64,000 nucleotides of DNA from Caldicellulosiruptor morganii. Lineage in GTDB: Bacteria; Bacillota; Thermoanaerobacteria; Caldicellulosiruptorales; Caldicellulosiruptoraceae. The notes beneath the pieces were generated by a model. It was not told where the DNA came from. It searched no databases and saw nothing but the letters and a program-made list of their open reading frames with translations. The DNA lies in the NCBI RefSeq assembly GCF_026810225.1, contig NZ_CP113865.1, positions 2,237,501-2,301,500 of the forward strand, written 5' to 3'. Numbering within the stretch: position 1 is the stretch's first letter; each line of letters begins with the position of its first letter. Positions 17,249-28,077 of this stretch are shown piece by piece. Both the position numbers and the translations under genes were made by a program.

Positions 17249-19132
17249 TTAACCTGCCAGCTCTTCTTTTTCAAACTGGCTGTAGTAAAGCTTTGCGTAA
17301 AATCCGCCTTTTTTGAGAAGTTCTTTGTGTGTGCCCATCTCCACAATATCGCCATGGTCCATGACAAGTATCAAATCAGCATCTCTTATTGTAGAAATTC
17401 TGTGGGCAATTACAAAAGAGGTCCTGCCCTTCATCAGATTGTCCATTGCTTTCTGGATTTGCAGCTCTGTCAGTGTATCAACAGAGCTTGTGGCCTCATC
17501 AAGAATCAAAATCCTGGGATTTTTAAGGATAGCCCTTGCAATTGTCAGAAGCTGCTTCTGTCCCTGGGAAATGTTTGTGGTCTCTTCATTCAAAACTGTG
17601 TCATATCCATCCGGCAATGTTCTTATATAATGGTCTATGTGCGCAAGCTTTGCTGCTCTTATTACCTCATCATCTGTTGCATCTGGCTTTCCGTATTTTA
17701 TATTCTCTTTAATGGTTCCATTGTAAAGCCATGTGTCCTGCAAAACCATGCCAAATAAGGACCTGAGGTCTTTGCGTGAAAATTCTCTTATATCATGCCC
17801 ATCAATCAGAATAGCACCGTCATTCACATCGTAAAACCTCATAAGAAGCTTTACAATGGTAGTCTTACCGGCACCGGTCGGTCCAACAATAGCAACCTTC
17901 TGACCTGCTTTTATCTTCGCAGAGAAATTGTTTATGACAGTCTTATCCGGTCTGTAACCAAACCTGACATTCCTGAATTCAACATCACCTTTTATACTCT
18001 CAAGGTCTATTTGCTTGGGATTATCAGGTGTCTCTTCCTCTTCTTCCAGAAATTCGAATACCCTTTCGGCACATGCAGCAGTCTGCTGCAGGATATTTGA
18101 GATATTTGCAATCTGGGCAATTGGCTGGGTAAATAACCTTATATACTGGATAAATGCCTGAATGTCACCAACTTCAATCCTGTTTTTTACAACAAGCCAG
18201 CTACCAAGCACAGTCACTGCCACATAGCCAAGATTCCCTATAACGTTCATAAGCGGCATCATAACACCGGTTAAAAACTGCGACTTCCATGCAGCGCTGT
18301 AGAGTGTGCTATTTAGCTTTTCAAACTTCTCTATACTTTTTTGCTCTCTATTAAAGGCTTTGACTATATGATGCCCGCCATACATCTCTTCTATATGACC
18401 GTTTAGATGCCCGAGATAGTCCTGCTGCTGTTTGAAGTATTTTTGAGATTTCTTTATTATAAACATAATAACCATTGAAGATACCGGTATAATCAAAAGT
18501 GCAACCAGTGTCATCAGCCAGTTTATGCTGAGCATCATTATAAATACACCAATTACCATTGTGACAGAGGTAATTATCTGTGTCATGCTCTGGTTGAGAG
18601 TCTGTGTGATTGTATCAACATCGTTTGTAATCCTTGACAGGATTTCGCCCTGGTTAGTGCTTTCAAAATACTTAAGCGGAAGTCTGTTTATCTTTTCTGA
18701 AATCTCTTTCCTGAATCTGTAGGTAACCTTCATGGTAATACCAGACATAATCCAGCCCTGAAGGTATCCAAAGAGGCTGCTTATAACATACAGAGCAAGC
18801 AGGATGATCAAAATCCTGCCCACATATTCAAAATCTATGCCATTGCCCTGCCCTGTTATCCTGCTCATAACGCCTTCAAAAATCTTTGTAATCGCCTTTG
18901 AAAGTATCTTTGGTCCTGCAATTGAAAATGCAGTGCTTGAAATTGCCAGAATCAATACAAAAATCAAAGAAAGTTTATAATCAGAAAGATATCCAATGAG
19001 CTTTTTCATTGTCCCCTTAAAATCCTTGGCTTTCTCACCCGGGACAAAACCACGCGGTCCAGGTCCATAACCAAAACCTCTTCGGGGTCCTGTATGCAAA
19101 GGTCTTTGACTGATGTTTTGCTCCCTACTCAT
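17249..19132 (-). CDS. heterodimeric ABC exporter, consensus-site subunit
   Basis: A 627-residue half-transporter: a Gly/Arg/Pro-rich N-terminal tail, six membrane helices (about 45-330), then the ATPase domain. Walker A is GPTGAGKTT, the signature is the variant ISQGQKQL, Walker B is LILDEATSSVD with catalytic Glu, and the switch His is in IAHRIST. It pairs with the 743-residue partner encoded just upstream; the two frames overlap by 8 bases. ATG 19132 is chosen over TTG 19138 because the GGAGGAGG site then has a 9-base spacer. The pair probably exports drugs or peptides under the MarR protein at 21396. Confidence 0.9.
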   Translation of the reverse strand: MSREQNISQRPLHTGPRRGFGYGPGPRGFVPGEKAKDFKGTMKKLIGYLSDYKLSLIFVLILAISSTAFSIAGPKILSKAITKIFEGVMSRITGQGNGIDFEYVGRILIILLALYVISSLFGYLQGWIMSGITMKVTYRFRKEISEKINRLPLKYFESTNQGEILSRITNDVDTITQTLNQSMTQIITSVTMVIGVFIMMLSINWLMTLVALLIIPVSSMVIMFIIKKSQKYFKQQQDYLGHLNGHIEEMYGGHHIVKAFNREQKSIEKFEKLNSTLYSAAWKSQFLTGVMMPLMNVIGNLGYVAVTVLGSWLVVKNRIEVGDIQAFIQYIRLFTQPIAQIANISNILQQTAACAERVFEFLEEEEETPDNPKQIDLESIKGDVEFRNVRFGYRPDKTVINNFSAKIKAGQKVAIVGPTGAGKTTIVKLLMRFYDVNDGAILIDGHDIREFSRKDLRSLFGMVLQDTWLYNGTIKENIKYGKPDATDDEVIRAAKLAHIDHYIRTLPDGYDTVLNEETTNISQGQKQLLTIARAILKNPRILILDEATSSVDTLTELQIQKAMDNLMKGRTSFVIAHRISTIRDADLILVMDHGDIVEMGTHKELLKKGGFYAKLYYSQFEKEELAG

Positions 19133-21356
19133 GAACAATTTCCTCCTCCGGTAGCTGTGATAGAGCTATTTCTCTGTAGGTAGGACATGTTTTCATAAGC
19201 TCTTCATGTGTGCCTATTCCAACAAGTTCCCCATCATCCAGCACTATAATCCTGTCGGCATGCATCATAGTGGCAACCCTTTGCGAAACCATAATGACAG
19301 TTGCATCTTTCAGCCTTTCTCTGAGTTTCCTTCTCAGGGCAAGCTCCGTTCTAAAGTCAAGAGCCGAAAAGCTTTCATCAAAGATGTAAATCTCGGGCTT
19401 TTTAACAAGAGCCCTTGCAATAGAAAGTCTTTGCTTTTGCCCGCCTGACACATTTGTGCCGCCCTGGGCAATCTCTGTGTCAAACCTGTCTGGCTTTTCC
19501 TCTATAAACTCAAGCGCCTGGGCAATCTCTGCTGCCTCTACAATCTCTTCATCTGTTGCATCATCCCTGCCATATTTCAGATTCGACTTTATAGTGCCGC
19601 TGAAAAGCCAGCTTTTTTGTGGAACATAGCCTATTTTCTTTCTCAAATTTGCCTGTCTTACTTCTCTGACATCCACACCGTCAACCAGAACCTGACCTTC
19701 TGTTGCATCGTAAAATCTCATAATCAGGTTCACAAGCGTGCTCTTCCCTGAGCCTGTGCAGCCGATTATTCCAACCTGTTGCCCGGGTAAAATTGTAAAG
19801 CTTATGTTTTTGAGCACATACTCCTCTGCACCCGGGTATTTAAACGAGACATTCCTGAACTCAACCATGCCTTTTTTGCTCTCATCAAAGCTCTTTGGAT
19901 TCTGTGGATCTTTTATGGAAGGTTCTGTTGACAGCACCTCAGCAATACGCTCTGCAGAAACAGAAGCCCTTGGTATCATGATAAATAGCGCGGACATCAT
20001 CAAAAATGCGAATATAATCTGGATTGAGTACTGCATGAAAGCCAGCATATCGCCAACCTGCATGCTTGAATTTTGAATCTGGTGAGCCCCAACCCATACT
20101 ATCAAAAGGGTTACCGAGTTCATTATAAACATCATTGTAGGAAACAGAACTGCCATTGTCCTGTTTACAAAAAGCCCTACTTTTGTCAAATCTCTGTTGG
20201 CATCGTCAAATCGCTTCTCTTCAAACTCCTCACTGTTGAATGCTCTGACAACCATAATACCTGAGAGGTTTTCCCTTGCAACAAGGTTCAGCCTGTCGAT
20301 CAGCTTTTGCATAAGTTTAAACTTTGGCATTGCCACCCTGTAAAGAACAGCAATCAGGCAAATCAAAATACCAACCGCCAGAGCTATAATCCACGACATA
20401 GAATGGCTCTTTGCAAGTGCCTTGAATATACCACCAACGCCCATCACAGGGGCATAGAACACCATTCTTATCATTATCAAAAATAGCATCTGTATCTGCA
20501 TAACGTCGTTTGTTGTCCTTGTTATCAAAGAAGCTGTTGAAAACTTTTCAAACTCAGCTATTGAGAAACTCTCCACTCTTGTGAAAAGGTCCTTTCTCAG
20601 ATCTCTTGCAACACCCGCTGCCACTTTTGAACCAAAAAATGCTACCATCACAGTTGAAAATGCACTCAAAATTGTTATCAAAAACATCAAAAGCCCCATA
20701 TGAAGAATATACCTCGTTTGCAAAGCTGCTGTGTCAACCCCGACCTCTTTGTACTCATCTTTCACAACTGCAGCTGCCGCCTGCACAATCATGCTATCGC
20801 CCAGTGCCGAGAACTTTTTGTTTATCTCATCTTCAATTCTGGATCTCTGCTCTTCTGGCAGCTTTGAAAGAATCATAAAAAGGTCTACATTTGCCGGTAT
20901 CTGCCTTCCGTTAAATTCAATCACACCATTTTTGGCGTTTTTCTTTGCCTTTTCAATCCCCGCAACTGTCAGAAGGGCTTTTGCCATTGGTATATTCATC
21001 TTATCTATCCTTTGCTTATCAACATTTTTCAGTACATACACAGCTTCTTTTTTCAGCACCGGATACTTTTTTAAATACTTCTGGTAGTCTTTGCTTGAGC
21101 TATCAATGAGTCTGTAGCTGTCCAAAATCATTTCCTTTTCACTGTCCGATACAAATATCAAAAGCTTATCCATCCTGTCCTTTCGTATCACTTCAGGCAC
21201 TGCATTGACAATCCCGCCCTGCTGGATACCTTTGTTAACAATAATTGACATATAATCCGGAAGTGCCAGATCGCTCATAGCCTGAACAACTACAAAGAAT
21301 ATAGCCATGAACAAAAGTGCAATATATGGTTTGATATATCCAATAATTTTTGCCAA
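19125..21356 (-). CDS. heterodimeric ABC exporter, subunit with enlarged extracellular loop
   Basis: A 743-residue half-transporter, about 160 residues longer than usual. The extra part (about residues 45-210) lies between the first and second membrane helices, so it should be outside the cell. It is rich in Lys, Glu and Asp. ATPase motifs: Walker A GCTGSGKST, signature VSGGQKQRLS, Walker B IYIFDESFSALD, but the switch His is Gln (MVSQRVAT). The Gln makes one ATP site probably degenerate, as in asymmetric exporters of the TmrAB/LmrCD type. TTG start at 21356 after GAAGGTGAT. Second gene of the MarR unit. Confidence 0.88.
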   Translation of the reverse strand: MAKIIGYIKPYIALLFMAIFFVVVQAMSDLALPDYMSIIVNKGIQQGGIVNAVPEVIRKDRMDKLLIFVSDSEKEMILDSYRLIDSSSKDYQKYLKKYPVLKKEAVYVLKNVDKQRIDKMNIPMAKALLTVAGIEKAKKNAKNGVIEFNGRQIPANVDLFMILSKLPEEQRSRIEDEINKKFSALGDSMIVQAAAAVVKDEYKEVGVDTAALQTRYILHMGLLMFLITILSAFSTVMVAFFGSKVAAGVARDLRKDLFTRVESFSIAEFEKFSTASLITRTTNDVMQIQMLFLIMIRMVFYAPVMGVGGIFKALAKSHSMSWIIALAVGILICLIAVLYRVAMPKFKLMQKLIDRLNLVARENLSGIMVVRAFNSEEFEEKRFDDANRDLTKVGLFVNRTMAVLFPTMMFIMNSVTLLIVWVGAHQIQNSSMQVGDMLAFMQYSIQIIFAFLMMSALFIMIPRASVSAERIAEVLSTEPSIKDPQNPKSFDESKKGMVEFRNVSFKYPGAEEYVLKNISFTILPGQQVGIIGCTGSGKSTLVNLIMRFYDATEGQVLVDGVDVREVRQANLRKKIGYVPQKSWLFSGTIKSNLKYGRDDATDEEIVEAAEIAQALEFIEEKPDRFDTEIAQGGTNVSGGQKQRLSIARALVKKPEIYIFDESFSALDFRTELALRRKLRERLKDATVIMVSQRVATMMHADRIIVLDDGELVGIGTHEELMKTCPTYREIALSQLPEEEIVHE

Positions 21357-21395
21357 GCCACATCACCTTCTTTAGAATTTGGTTTTTTAATATTT

Positions 21396-21839
21396 TTAAT
21401 GCTTTGTATATCTTTCAAGAACCTTTTTCAAAGTTTCAAGCCCTGTCAGTATTGTATTTATTTCTTCTTCATCTGCTCTTGAGAGTATCTCCTCAAATTT
21501 TCTCTCCATGTCTTTAAAATTTTTCTCAAATGCCCCTTTAACCTCTGGCATAATCTCAACATACACAACTCTTCTATCTTCCTGGCTTCTTACTCTTTTA
21601 ACCATCCCCTGCTTTTCAAGCCTGTCAATTATCCCCGAAACAGTGCTGTTTGTCAGCCCCATCTTCTGGCTCAAATCGCTTACCTTCATCCTTCCATACC
21701 TGCACAAATGCCCCAGAAGCATACCCTGCGGTGCTGTGAGCTCAAGGCTGTCAAATTGCTGCCTGCTAATCTTTTTCACAGCCTTCATTATATCCTTCAC
21801 AAGCTCAATTATTCTCATCCCTTTGGTAATATCATTCAT
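21396..21839 (-). CDS. MarR-family repressor of the ABC exporter
   Basis: A 147-residue winged-helix regulator: MKVSDLSQKMGLTNSTVSGIIDRLEKQGMV is the DNA-recognition part (about 55-85), followed by the wing SQEDRRVVYVEI. It is the first gene of the unit with the two ABC genes, 39 bases ahead of the 743-residue subunit. It starts after AAAGGGGTGCAAGG. Its promoter carries almost the same palindrome as the MarR operon at 12091, so each protein may bind both sites. Confidence 0.88.
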   Translation of the reverse strand: MNDITKGMRIIELVKDIMKAVKKISRQQFDSLELTAPQGMLLGHLCRYGRMKVSDLSQKMGLTNSTVSGIIDRLEKQGMVKRVRSQEDRRVVYVEIMPEVKGAFEKNFKDMERKFEEILSRADEEEINTILTGLETLKKVLERYTKH

Positions 21840-21870
21840 CCTTGCACCCCTTTCAATCTATTTGCACCAT

Positions 21871-21933
21871 AATATTTCGTATAAGAAATATTTGCATGCT
21901 ATTTATTTTACGCACTTTTTTCTATTATGTCAA
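21871..21933 (-). promoter_or_regulatory. promoter and MarR operator of the ABC exporter operon
   Basis: On the minus strand TTGACA (21928-21933) and TAAAAT (21905-21910) have a 17-base spacer. The inverted repeat 21871-21894 (arms AATATTTC and GAAATATT) lies just downstream of the -10 box and shares 22 of 24 bases with 12039-12062. Confidence 0.8.
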
Positions 21934-22169
21934 TAGTCAAACAAAAAATCTCTCGAAGTTAAATTGCAATATTAAATGCAACACCTAGTGAAAATCATGT
22001 AGAATAGGTTTAGTTTAAACCATACTTAATCTTAAGCTCATTTTAATTAATGAAACAAAGCAAAAGCAGGAATTTGTCAAGGGCTGCGTAGAAGGTGAAG
22101 CTTTACCCTTATAAATCCCAAGTGAGCTCTATAAAAAGCTATATGTGAGCTTAATAAACCCTAGTTAAT

Positions 22170-22748
<579 letters not shown>

Positions 22749-22797
22749 TTAGAATAGAAATAGAAACAAACCAAAAATCTAACTGGAGGGATAGGAA

Positions 22798-24027
22798 ATG
22801 GCTCAATACAATATTACCATAGACTTTGAAATTTTGCATTACCTTTTTGTAAAAGGAACAAAAGATGAAAAGTTAGCTAAATTATTAGAGTCTGTACTTA
22901 ATAAAATTTTAGCAGCTCAATCTACTGAACAAGTTAAAGCTAAATCTTATGAAAGGACAGAAGAAAGACAGGATTATCGAAATGGTTATTATTCAAGAAG
23001 TTTAGTTACCAGGGTGGGGACTCTTACTTTAAGAGTTCCACGACTTCGTAATGGTAAATTTAGCACTGATCTTTTTGCTGGTTACCAGAGAAGTGAGCAG
23101 GCTCTTTTGTTAGCACTAATGGAGATGGTGGTTAATGGAGTATCTACCCGGAAAATCGAAGAAATCACTTATGAACTTTGTGGAACTGAATTTTCAAAAT
23201 CTACAATTTCCGAGCTTTGCAAAAATCTCGATCCTATTATTACAGCGTGGAATTCAAGACCTTTAAAAGAAAAAAGCTTTCCCTTTGTTATAGTTGATGC
23301 AATAGTGATAAAAGTAAGAGAAGAGGGACGTGTTCGTCAACGCAGCGTATTAATTGCTGTAGGCATAAATGAAGATGGCTATAGAGAAGTATTAGGTCTT
23401 ATGATAGGAGACAGTGAATCAGAAGATAGCTTTAAGTGAATTCTTTTCATGGCTGAAGCAAAGAGGGCTTTATTGGAGTTGATTTAGTAGTTTCGGACCA
23501 TCATAAGTAGCCTTGTACAAGCTATTTGTCGGCACTTCCAGGGAGCTACGTGGCAAAGGTGCCAAACACATTTTATGAGAAATATCCTTGATAAGTCTCC
23601 AAAGGCTTTACAAAGAGAATTACATGCCAAACTAAGAGCCATATTTGAAGCACCAGATCCCTCAGCAGCAAGAATGCTATTAAATCAAGTATTAGATGAA
23701 TATAGAGATAAAGCTCCAAAAGCAATGGAGATTTTAGAAGAAGGGTTTGAAGACGCAATAGCAGTTTTAAAACTTCCTGAGCCTTATCGAAGGAAACTTC
23801 GTACTACTAATATGTCAGAACGGTTAAATGAAGAAATTCGTCGTCGTGAAAGAGTTATAAGAATATTTCCAAACCGAGAGTCTGGTATTCGTTTAATAGG
23901 AGCTCTGTTAATGGAACAGGATGAGAAATGGGCTTCAGGGAGGAAGTATTCAGATATGACTGAGTATTTCGAGTGGCAAAAAAGAATTATGGAAAGAGTG
24001 GAGGATAAGGTTATTTCAATAAAATAA
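22798..24027 (+). pseudogene. IS256/Mutator family transposase, frameshifted
   Basis: The first 213 codons (22798-23439) hold NGYYSRSLVTRVGTLTLRVP, FVIVDAIVIKVREEG (first catalytic Asp) and LGLMIGDSESEDSFK. The last 150 codons (23575-24027) hold the C-terminal part with TTNMSERLNEEIRRRERVIR. Between them the missing piece can be read by changing frame three times: EFFSWLKQRGLY, then GVDLVVSDHHK (second Asp), then LVQAICRHFQGATWQRCQTH. At least three indels inactivate it. An ACTGGAGGG ribosome site precedes the ATG. Confidence 0.85.
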
Positions 24028-24028
24028 C

Positions 24029-24160
24029 CTTTATCACCATCGTTAGTTTTTAATAACTGCTTAAGACCATTGGTGTCAAGAACAGGCGAAAGCCCGGCGT
24101 AGCATATCCTTCACACCAATGGTCGTAGGCAGTACAATGAATTGAACGGTGCTGATAAAG
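24029..24160 (+). repeat. long imperfect hairpin in the 3' end of the IS256-type element
   Basis: Arms 24056-24076 and 24113-24133 match in 18 of 21 positions, with GACCATTGGTGT perfect. Weaker pairing extends outward to CTTTATCA (24029-24036) against TGATAAAG (24153-24160). The 36-base loop contains GGCGAAAGCC, a stem closed by a GNRA tetraloop. It lies between the transposase stop and the right inverted repeat. Confidence 0.7.
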
Positions 24161-24210
24161 ACGATCCATATTCTAACCAGAGGGATTTTACACAAAAATT
24201 TGGACTTGAC

Positions 24211-24603
<393 letters not shown>

Positions 24604-24777
24604 TTAGGTGTTTAAAAGATACATGTTGCATTTAATTTTACAATAAGCCTATTGTCTTTAGATTAATAAGTGGTAGAATAGTTATAGAAGTAAATTCTAA
24701 ACACATATTTCAATTACGAGTAGGAAGGGAGGAAAGGGCACATTTTCTCTACTAAACAGGAGTGTAGATAAAAATTT

Positions 24778-25578
24778 TTGTGCCCAAAGGTAATGGCAAA
24801 TAGTCAAATAAAAAAAATGAGTTTGTTAGAAATAGAGGAACTAGAATATGTTCATTTAGAGCGAATACGTTATTATTTTTTAGATAATTTTCAAGATATT
24901 AAAAAGGGGCTTATCTATAGACTTGAGATAAAAAATGATTGGTATAATATTTTTATTAAAACAAAGCATAATCAATCATCAGACTTAGACAAGGGTGCTG
25001 AGAGAATATTTCATCATGTTTTCTCACAAGGTATGAAAATACCTAACTCTTCTCCTATTGGAGCAGATTTAATGTATGAGACTTTTGATTCTTTTATACA
25101 TATAGATATAAAAACAATTTCAGATTCAAATTGGGAAGATTATAAAGGTAAAATTGCTATTCAATGTAATCAAACTTCTTATCCATTATTCAAAGTTGGA
25201 TCGTCTCCTAATTTACCTACCTATTACTCAAAAACTTTTATAAAAAATGGATGCGAATATAATAAACCGACTTTAACTTATTTTATCTATATTTTACACA
25301 AACATGCATCTGAAGAAATATTCAGTATCCTTCTTGTTTGTATGCCTAATGGAGAGTTGTATGAAATATATGAAGATAAGATATTACATAAAGGAAAAAA
25401 TAAGGGAACCCCAAGATATGCTTTTAAAGAAGAGCCAAGATTCGTACTTCTGAGTAACCAAAGAGGAAAAAATGTATTTAGAGTAGAATTTTTGTTTAAA
25501 AACAGTAATTATTCCCAAGAGGAGCTAGTAGGTTTTTCTGAAAAGAAATATAAAATTCCGGTATGGGTGGAGAGATAA
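24778..25578 (+). CDS. putative type II restriction endonuclease (PD-(D/E)xK)
   Basis: A protein of up to 266 residues with no named family that I recognise. Its role is proposed from position and one motif: GADLMYE near residues 96-102 followed by FIHIDIKT near 108-115, which fits the D...(D/E)xK metal-binding core of PD-(D/E)xK nucleases. It ends one base before the methyltransferase ATG, so the two are translated together. The start is uncertain: TTG 24778 follows AGGAGTG by 13 bases, ATG 24793 has AAAGG 2 bases before it. The sequence is rich in A and T compared with housekeeping neighbours, and IS remnants lie on both sides, which suggests acquisition by transfer. Confidence 0.65.
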   Translation: MCPKVMANSQIKKMSLLEIEELEYVHLERIRYYFLDNFQDIKKGLIYRLEIKNDWYNIFIKTKHNQSSDLDKGAERIFHHVFSQGMKIPNSSPIGADLMYETFDSFIHIDIKTISDSNWEDYKGKIAIQCNQTSYPLFKVGSSPNLPTYYSKTFIKNGCEYNKPTLTYFIYILHKHASEEIFSILLVCMPNGELYEIYEDKILHKGKNKGTPRYAFKEEPRFVLLSNQRGKNVFRVEFLFKNSNYSQEELVGFSEKKYKIPVWVER

Positions 25579-25579
25579 G

Positions 25580-27616
25580 ATGAAGAAAGATATAATAATA
25601 CATGGAGATGTATGGGCGGGCTTAGAATTTATTAAGGATAATTCTGTTAGTGTAGCTATTACATCACCACCATATTGGAAACAGCGTGATTATAATTTCG
25701 AAGGACAAATAGGGCAAGAAGAATCTCCAGAAGAATATATAGGTCGTTTAGTTACTATATTCAATAAACTTCGACAAAAACTTAAAGAAGATGGTGTTTT
25801 CTTTCTTAATATTGGTGATAAATATTTAAATCAATATGGGAAATCTCATCTTATGATGATCCCATATAGGTTAGCTTATCATATGGTTAAGGATGGTTGG
25901 ATTTTAGAAGAGATAATAATTTGGTACAAACCAAACCATATGCCATCATCAGTAAAAGATAGATTTACAAATACATACGAACCCATTTTCGTTTTTGCAA
26001 AAAGAAAAGAGAATATTTACAAAGATTTCTATAAAAGAGAAAAAAAGAGCGTTGTAGAAATACCTTTGCAGCAAACACCATGGAAGCATACAGCTGTGTA
26101 TCCAGAAAATTTAGTCCAAGAAATGTTAGAACGGGTAAATCTAAATAATGGAGATATAGTATTAGATCCTTTTGCAGGAACGGGTACTACAGGAATAGTT
26201 GTTAAAAATCTAAGGAATGGTTTTTTAAGTAAAGAAGTTTATTCTATTATGATTGAAAAGGGTAATGAATTTGTGAAAATAATTAAAGAAAGAGTTGGTA
26301 TTGAGAATATTATTCAAGTGAGAGAAATACCTTATACATGGCACTCAGCAAAAGAGGAAAATCTACCTAGCAATATAGATTCTCTTCCTTTAGTGAACGA
26401 CAAACATGGGGAGGTACATATAGCACAAAATTACGAAGAATTTTTATCTATTTTAAAAGGAATGTGTACAAAAGAATTTAAAAATTTTCATCGGGAAGAT
26501 GCTATTTATTTTGTAGGTGTTAAAGAATGGAATTTACAATCGCTATATTATGTGCACGCTGTATATAAATATGGATATGTAGTGAGGAACATGCTGGTTG
26601 TTTCTAATGGTAGTAAATGGTATCCCATTTTTATGTTGTCGCGCGATACTACAAAAGTGGCATATAAATTTTATCTTGATAGAGTACGAATAAATCCAAA
26701 AATAAAGGAAGAAAGAGATTGGACTAAAGAAGAATTTATTGGCATGAAGGTTCGCGATATTTCTGGAAAGACTTCAAGAGAAGGACAGGTAATGGAAATT
26801 TTAGACAAATATCCAGACGAATTTCCTAAGATTATTGTTGTTCAGTGGAATGGAGAAGCCTCTATTGAATTCGTCATGCATCCGGAAAAAGATGAATTTT
26901 TAATGGAAGGGTTAAGATTCTTTTGCCCAAGATGTAATAATGAATTGATAGATCCTTATGATCCAATAGGAAAAAACATTTGTTCCTTCTGCGGATTAGA
27001 ACTTTGGATAAATGTAGAAACTATTCCTATTATAAAAGAACCACAAGAAATTTTGGAGTACGTTAATGATTTAGAAAAAAGTGATTACTTAGTAGGACAG
27101 ATTGTAGATGTAGTAGATTTCAAAATCAAAAAAAATGGGTCTTTTAGTAAATTTCATTCACTTGACAGAATTAATTGGGGAGCATCTCCAGGTGCAAGGA
27201 AACTAGTTGAAGGAGAATACTTTACAAAAATGCGTCTTTATAGAATAGATCAACCTATTGTAGCTCAATATCTAACGTTACTTAGGAAATCCAAGAACAT
27301 GCGTATTCAAGATGTGATAAGTAAATTTCCAAAAGAATATTATCATACGGTCGGACATTGGTTTAGAAAGGATTTCGGAGGGTCTATCCCTATACCTGAA
27401 GATATTAAATTGCTCAAAAAAGTATTTAATATTCATGATGGTTTACTAAGAATTTTAGAAAGAACTGCTTTAAAATTTCAAACAGTAAAAACCTCAGTTA
27501 AAGGTAAAAATCCAGGAGACTATATCAAGAATAAAAATGATGAAGAATTAAGTACTTTTCTTAAAAAATTATACGTTCCTTCAACCGAATATCTACTTAC
27601 TATGTGTAAAAAATGA
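25580..27616 (+). CDS. DNA methyltransferase, probably N4-cytosine (beta class), with zinc ribbon
   Basis: A 678-residue site-specific methyltransferase. Catalytic motif IV TSPPYW (about residues 30-35) comes before the SAM-binding motif I DPFAGTGTTG (about 197-206), the beta-class order. TSPPY usually marks N4-cytosine enzymes, though some adenine enzymes share it. The catalytic part ends by about residue 240. The remaining 430 residues hold a zinc ribbon (CPRC near 450, CSFC near 468) and another region with EYYHTVGHWFRKDFGG that resembles an extra target-recognition or DNA-binding part. It is translationally coupled to the upstream nuclease, protecting host DNA against it. Base composition is AT-rich. 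Confidence 0.85.
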   Translation: MKKDIIIHGDVWAGLEFIKDNSVSVAITSPPYWKQRDYNFEGQIGQEESPEEYIGRLVTIFNKLRQKLKEDGVFFLNIGDKYLNQYGKSHLMMIPYRLAYHMVKDGWILEEIIIWYKPNHMPSSVKDRFTNTYEPIFVFAKRKENIYKDFYKREKKSVVEIPLQQTPWKHTAVYPENLVQEMLERVNLNNGDIVLDPFAGTGTTGIVVKNLRNGFLSKEVYSIMIEKGNEFVKIIKERVGIENIIQVREIPYTWHSAKEENLPSNIDSLPLVNDKHGEVHIAQNYEEFLSILKGMCTKEFKNFHREDAIYFVGVKEWNLQSLYYVHAVYKYGYVVRNMLVVSNGSKWYPIFMLSRDTTKVAYKFYLDRVRINPKIKEERDWTKEEFIGMKVRDISGKTSREGQVMEILDKYPDEFPKIIVVQWNGEASIEFVMHPEKDEFLMEGLRFFCPRCNNELIDPYDPIGKNICSFCGLELWINVETIPIIKEPQEILEYVNDLEKSDYLVGQIVDVVDFKIKKNGSFSKFHSLDRINWGASPGARKLVEGEYFTKMRLYRIDQPIVAQYLTLLRKSKNMRIQDVISKFPKEYYHTVGHWFRKDFGGSIPIPEDIKLLKKVFNIHDGLLRILERTALKFQTVKTSVKGKNPGDYIKNKNDEELSTFLKKLYVPSTEYLLTMCKK

Positions 27617-27838
27617 AGAAAATTTTAGCAAAGAAAAGTATATATAAAAATGAACGATGTTAACGTAGAGTTTAAATTTTTGAATAAATTCTAAATTGCA
27701 ATATTAAATGCAACATTTTTAGATGGAACTGGAATTATAACTTGATTAAAGCAGCAACTTTGTATGATATTAGTTGCTAATATATGCCAGCTTTCCTATA
27801 GGAAAGCTGGTGGCTGCCATTTTGTACTATATTTTCCT

Positions 27839-28075
27839 CTATCTATATACGCCACCTCCTATGCCTCTACCAAAAACTTTTCTATCACTTCTATTTCGCA
27901 TATCTCCTTCATCTCCACTAAAAAACCTTTCTATACTGCTCTTGTAGTTGAATATCCGATTGGGAATCCTGTTGTACCACTCTTGCACCCTCTTTATTGC
28001 TTTTTTCGATATCTCTCTTATCTATTTACCCTTAGGTAAAAAACACTTTATCAATCCATTCAAACGCTGAGACTT
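27839..28075 (-). pseudogene. IS30-like transposase C-terminal fragment
   Basis: The minus strand reads QRLNGLIKCFLPKGK, a stop, then EISKKAIKRVQEWYNRIPNR and IFNYKSSIERFF, resembling the IS30 C-terminus. A stop at 27839-27841 ends it. It joins directly to an unrelated IS256 fragment. Confidence 0.6.
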
Positions 28076-28077
28076 GT

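Noticed and set aside
27764-28039. 91-codon plus-strand frame in the IS30 copy B
   Set aside because: The opposite strand reads as an IS30 transposase C-terminus; this frame is its shadow.
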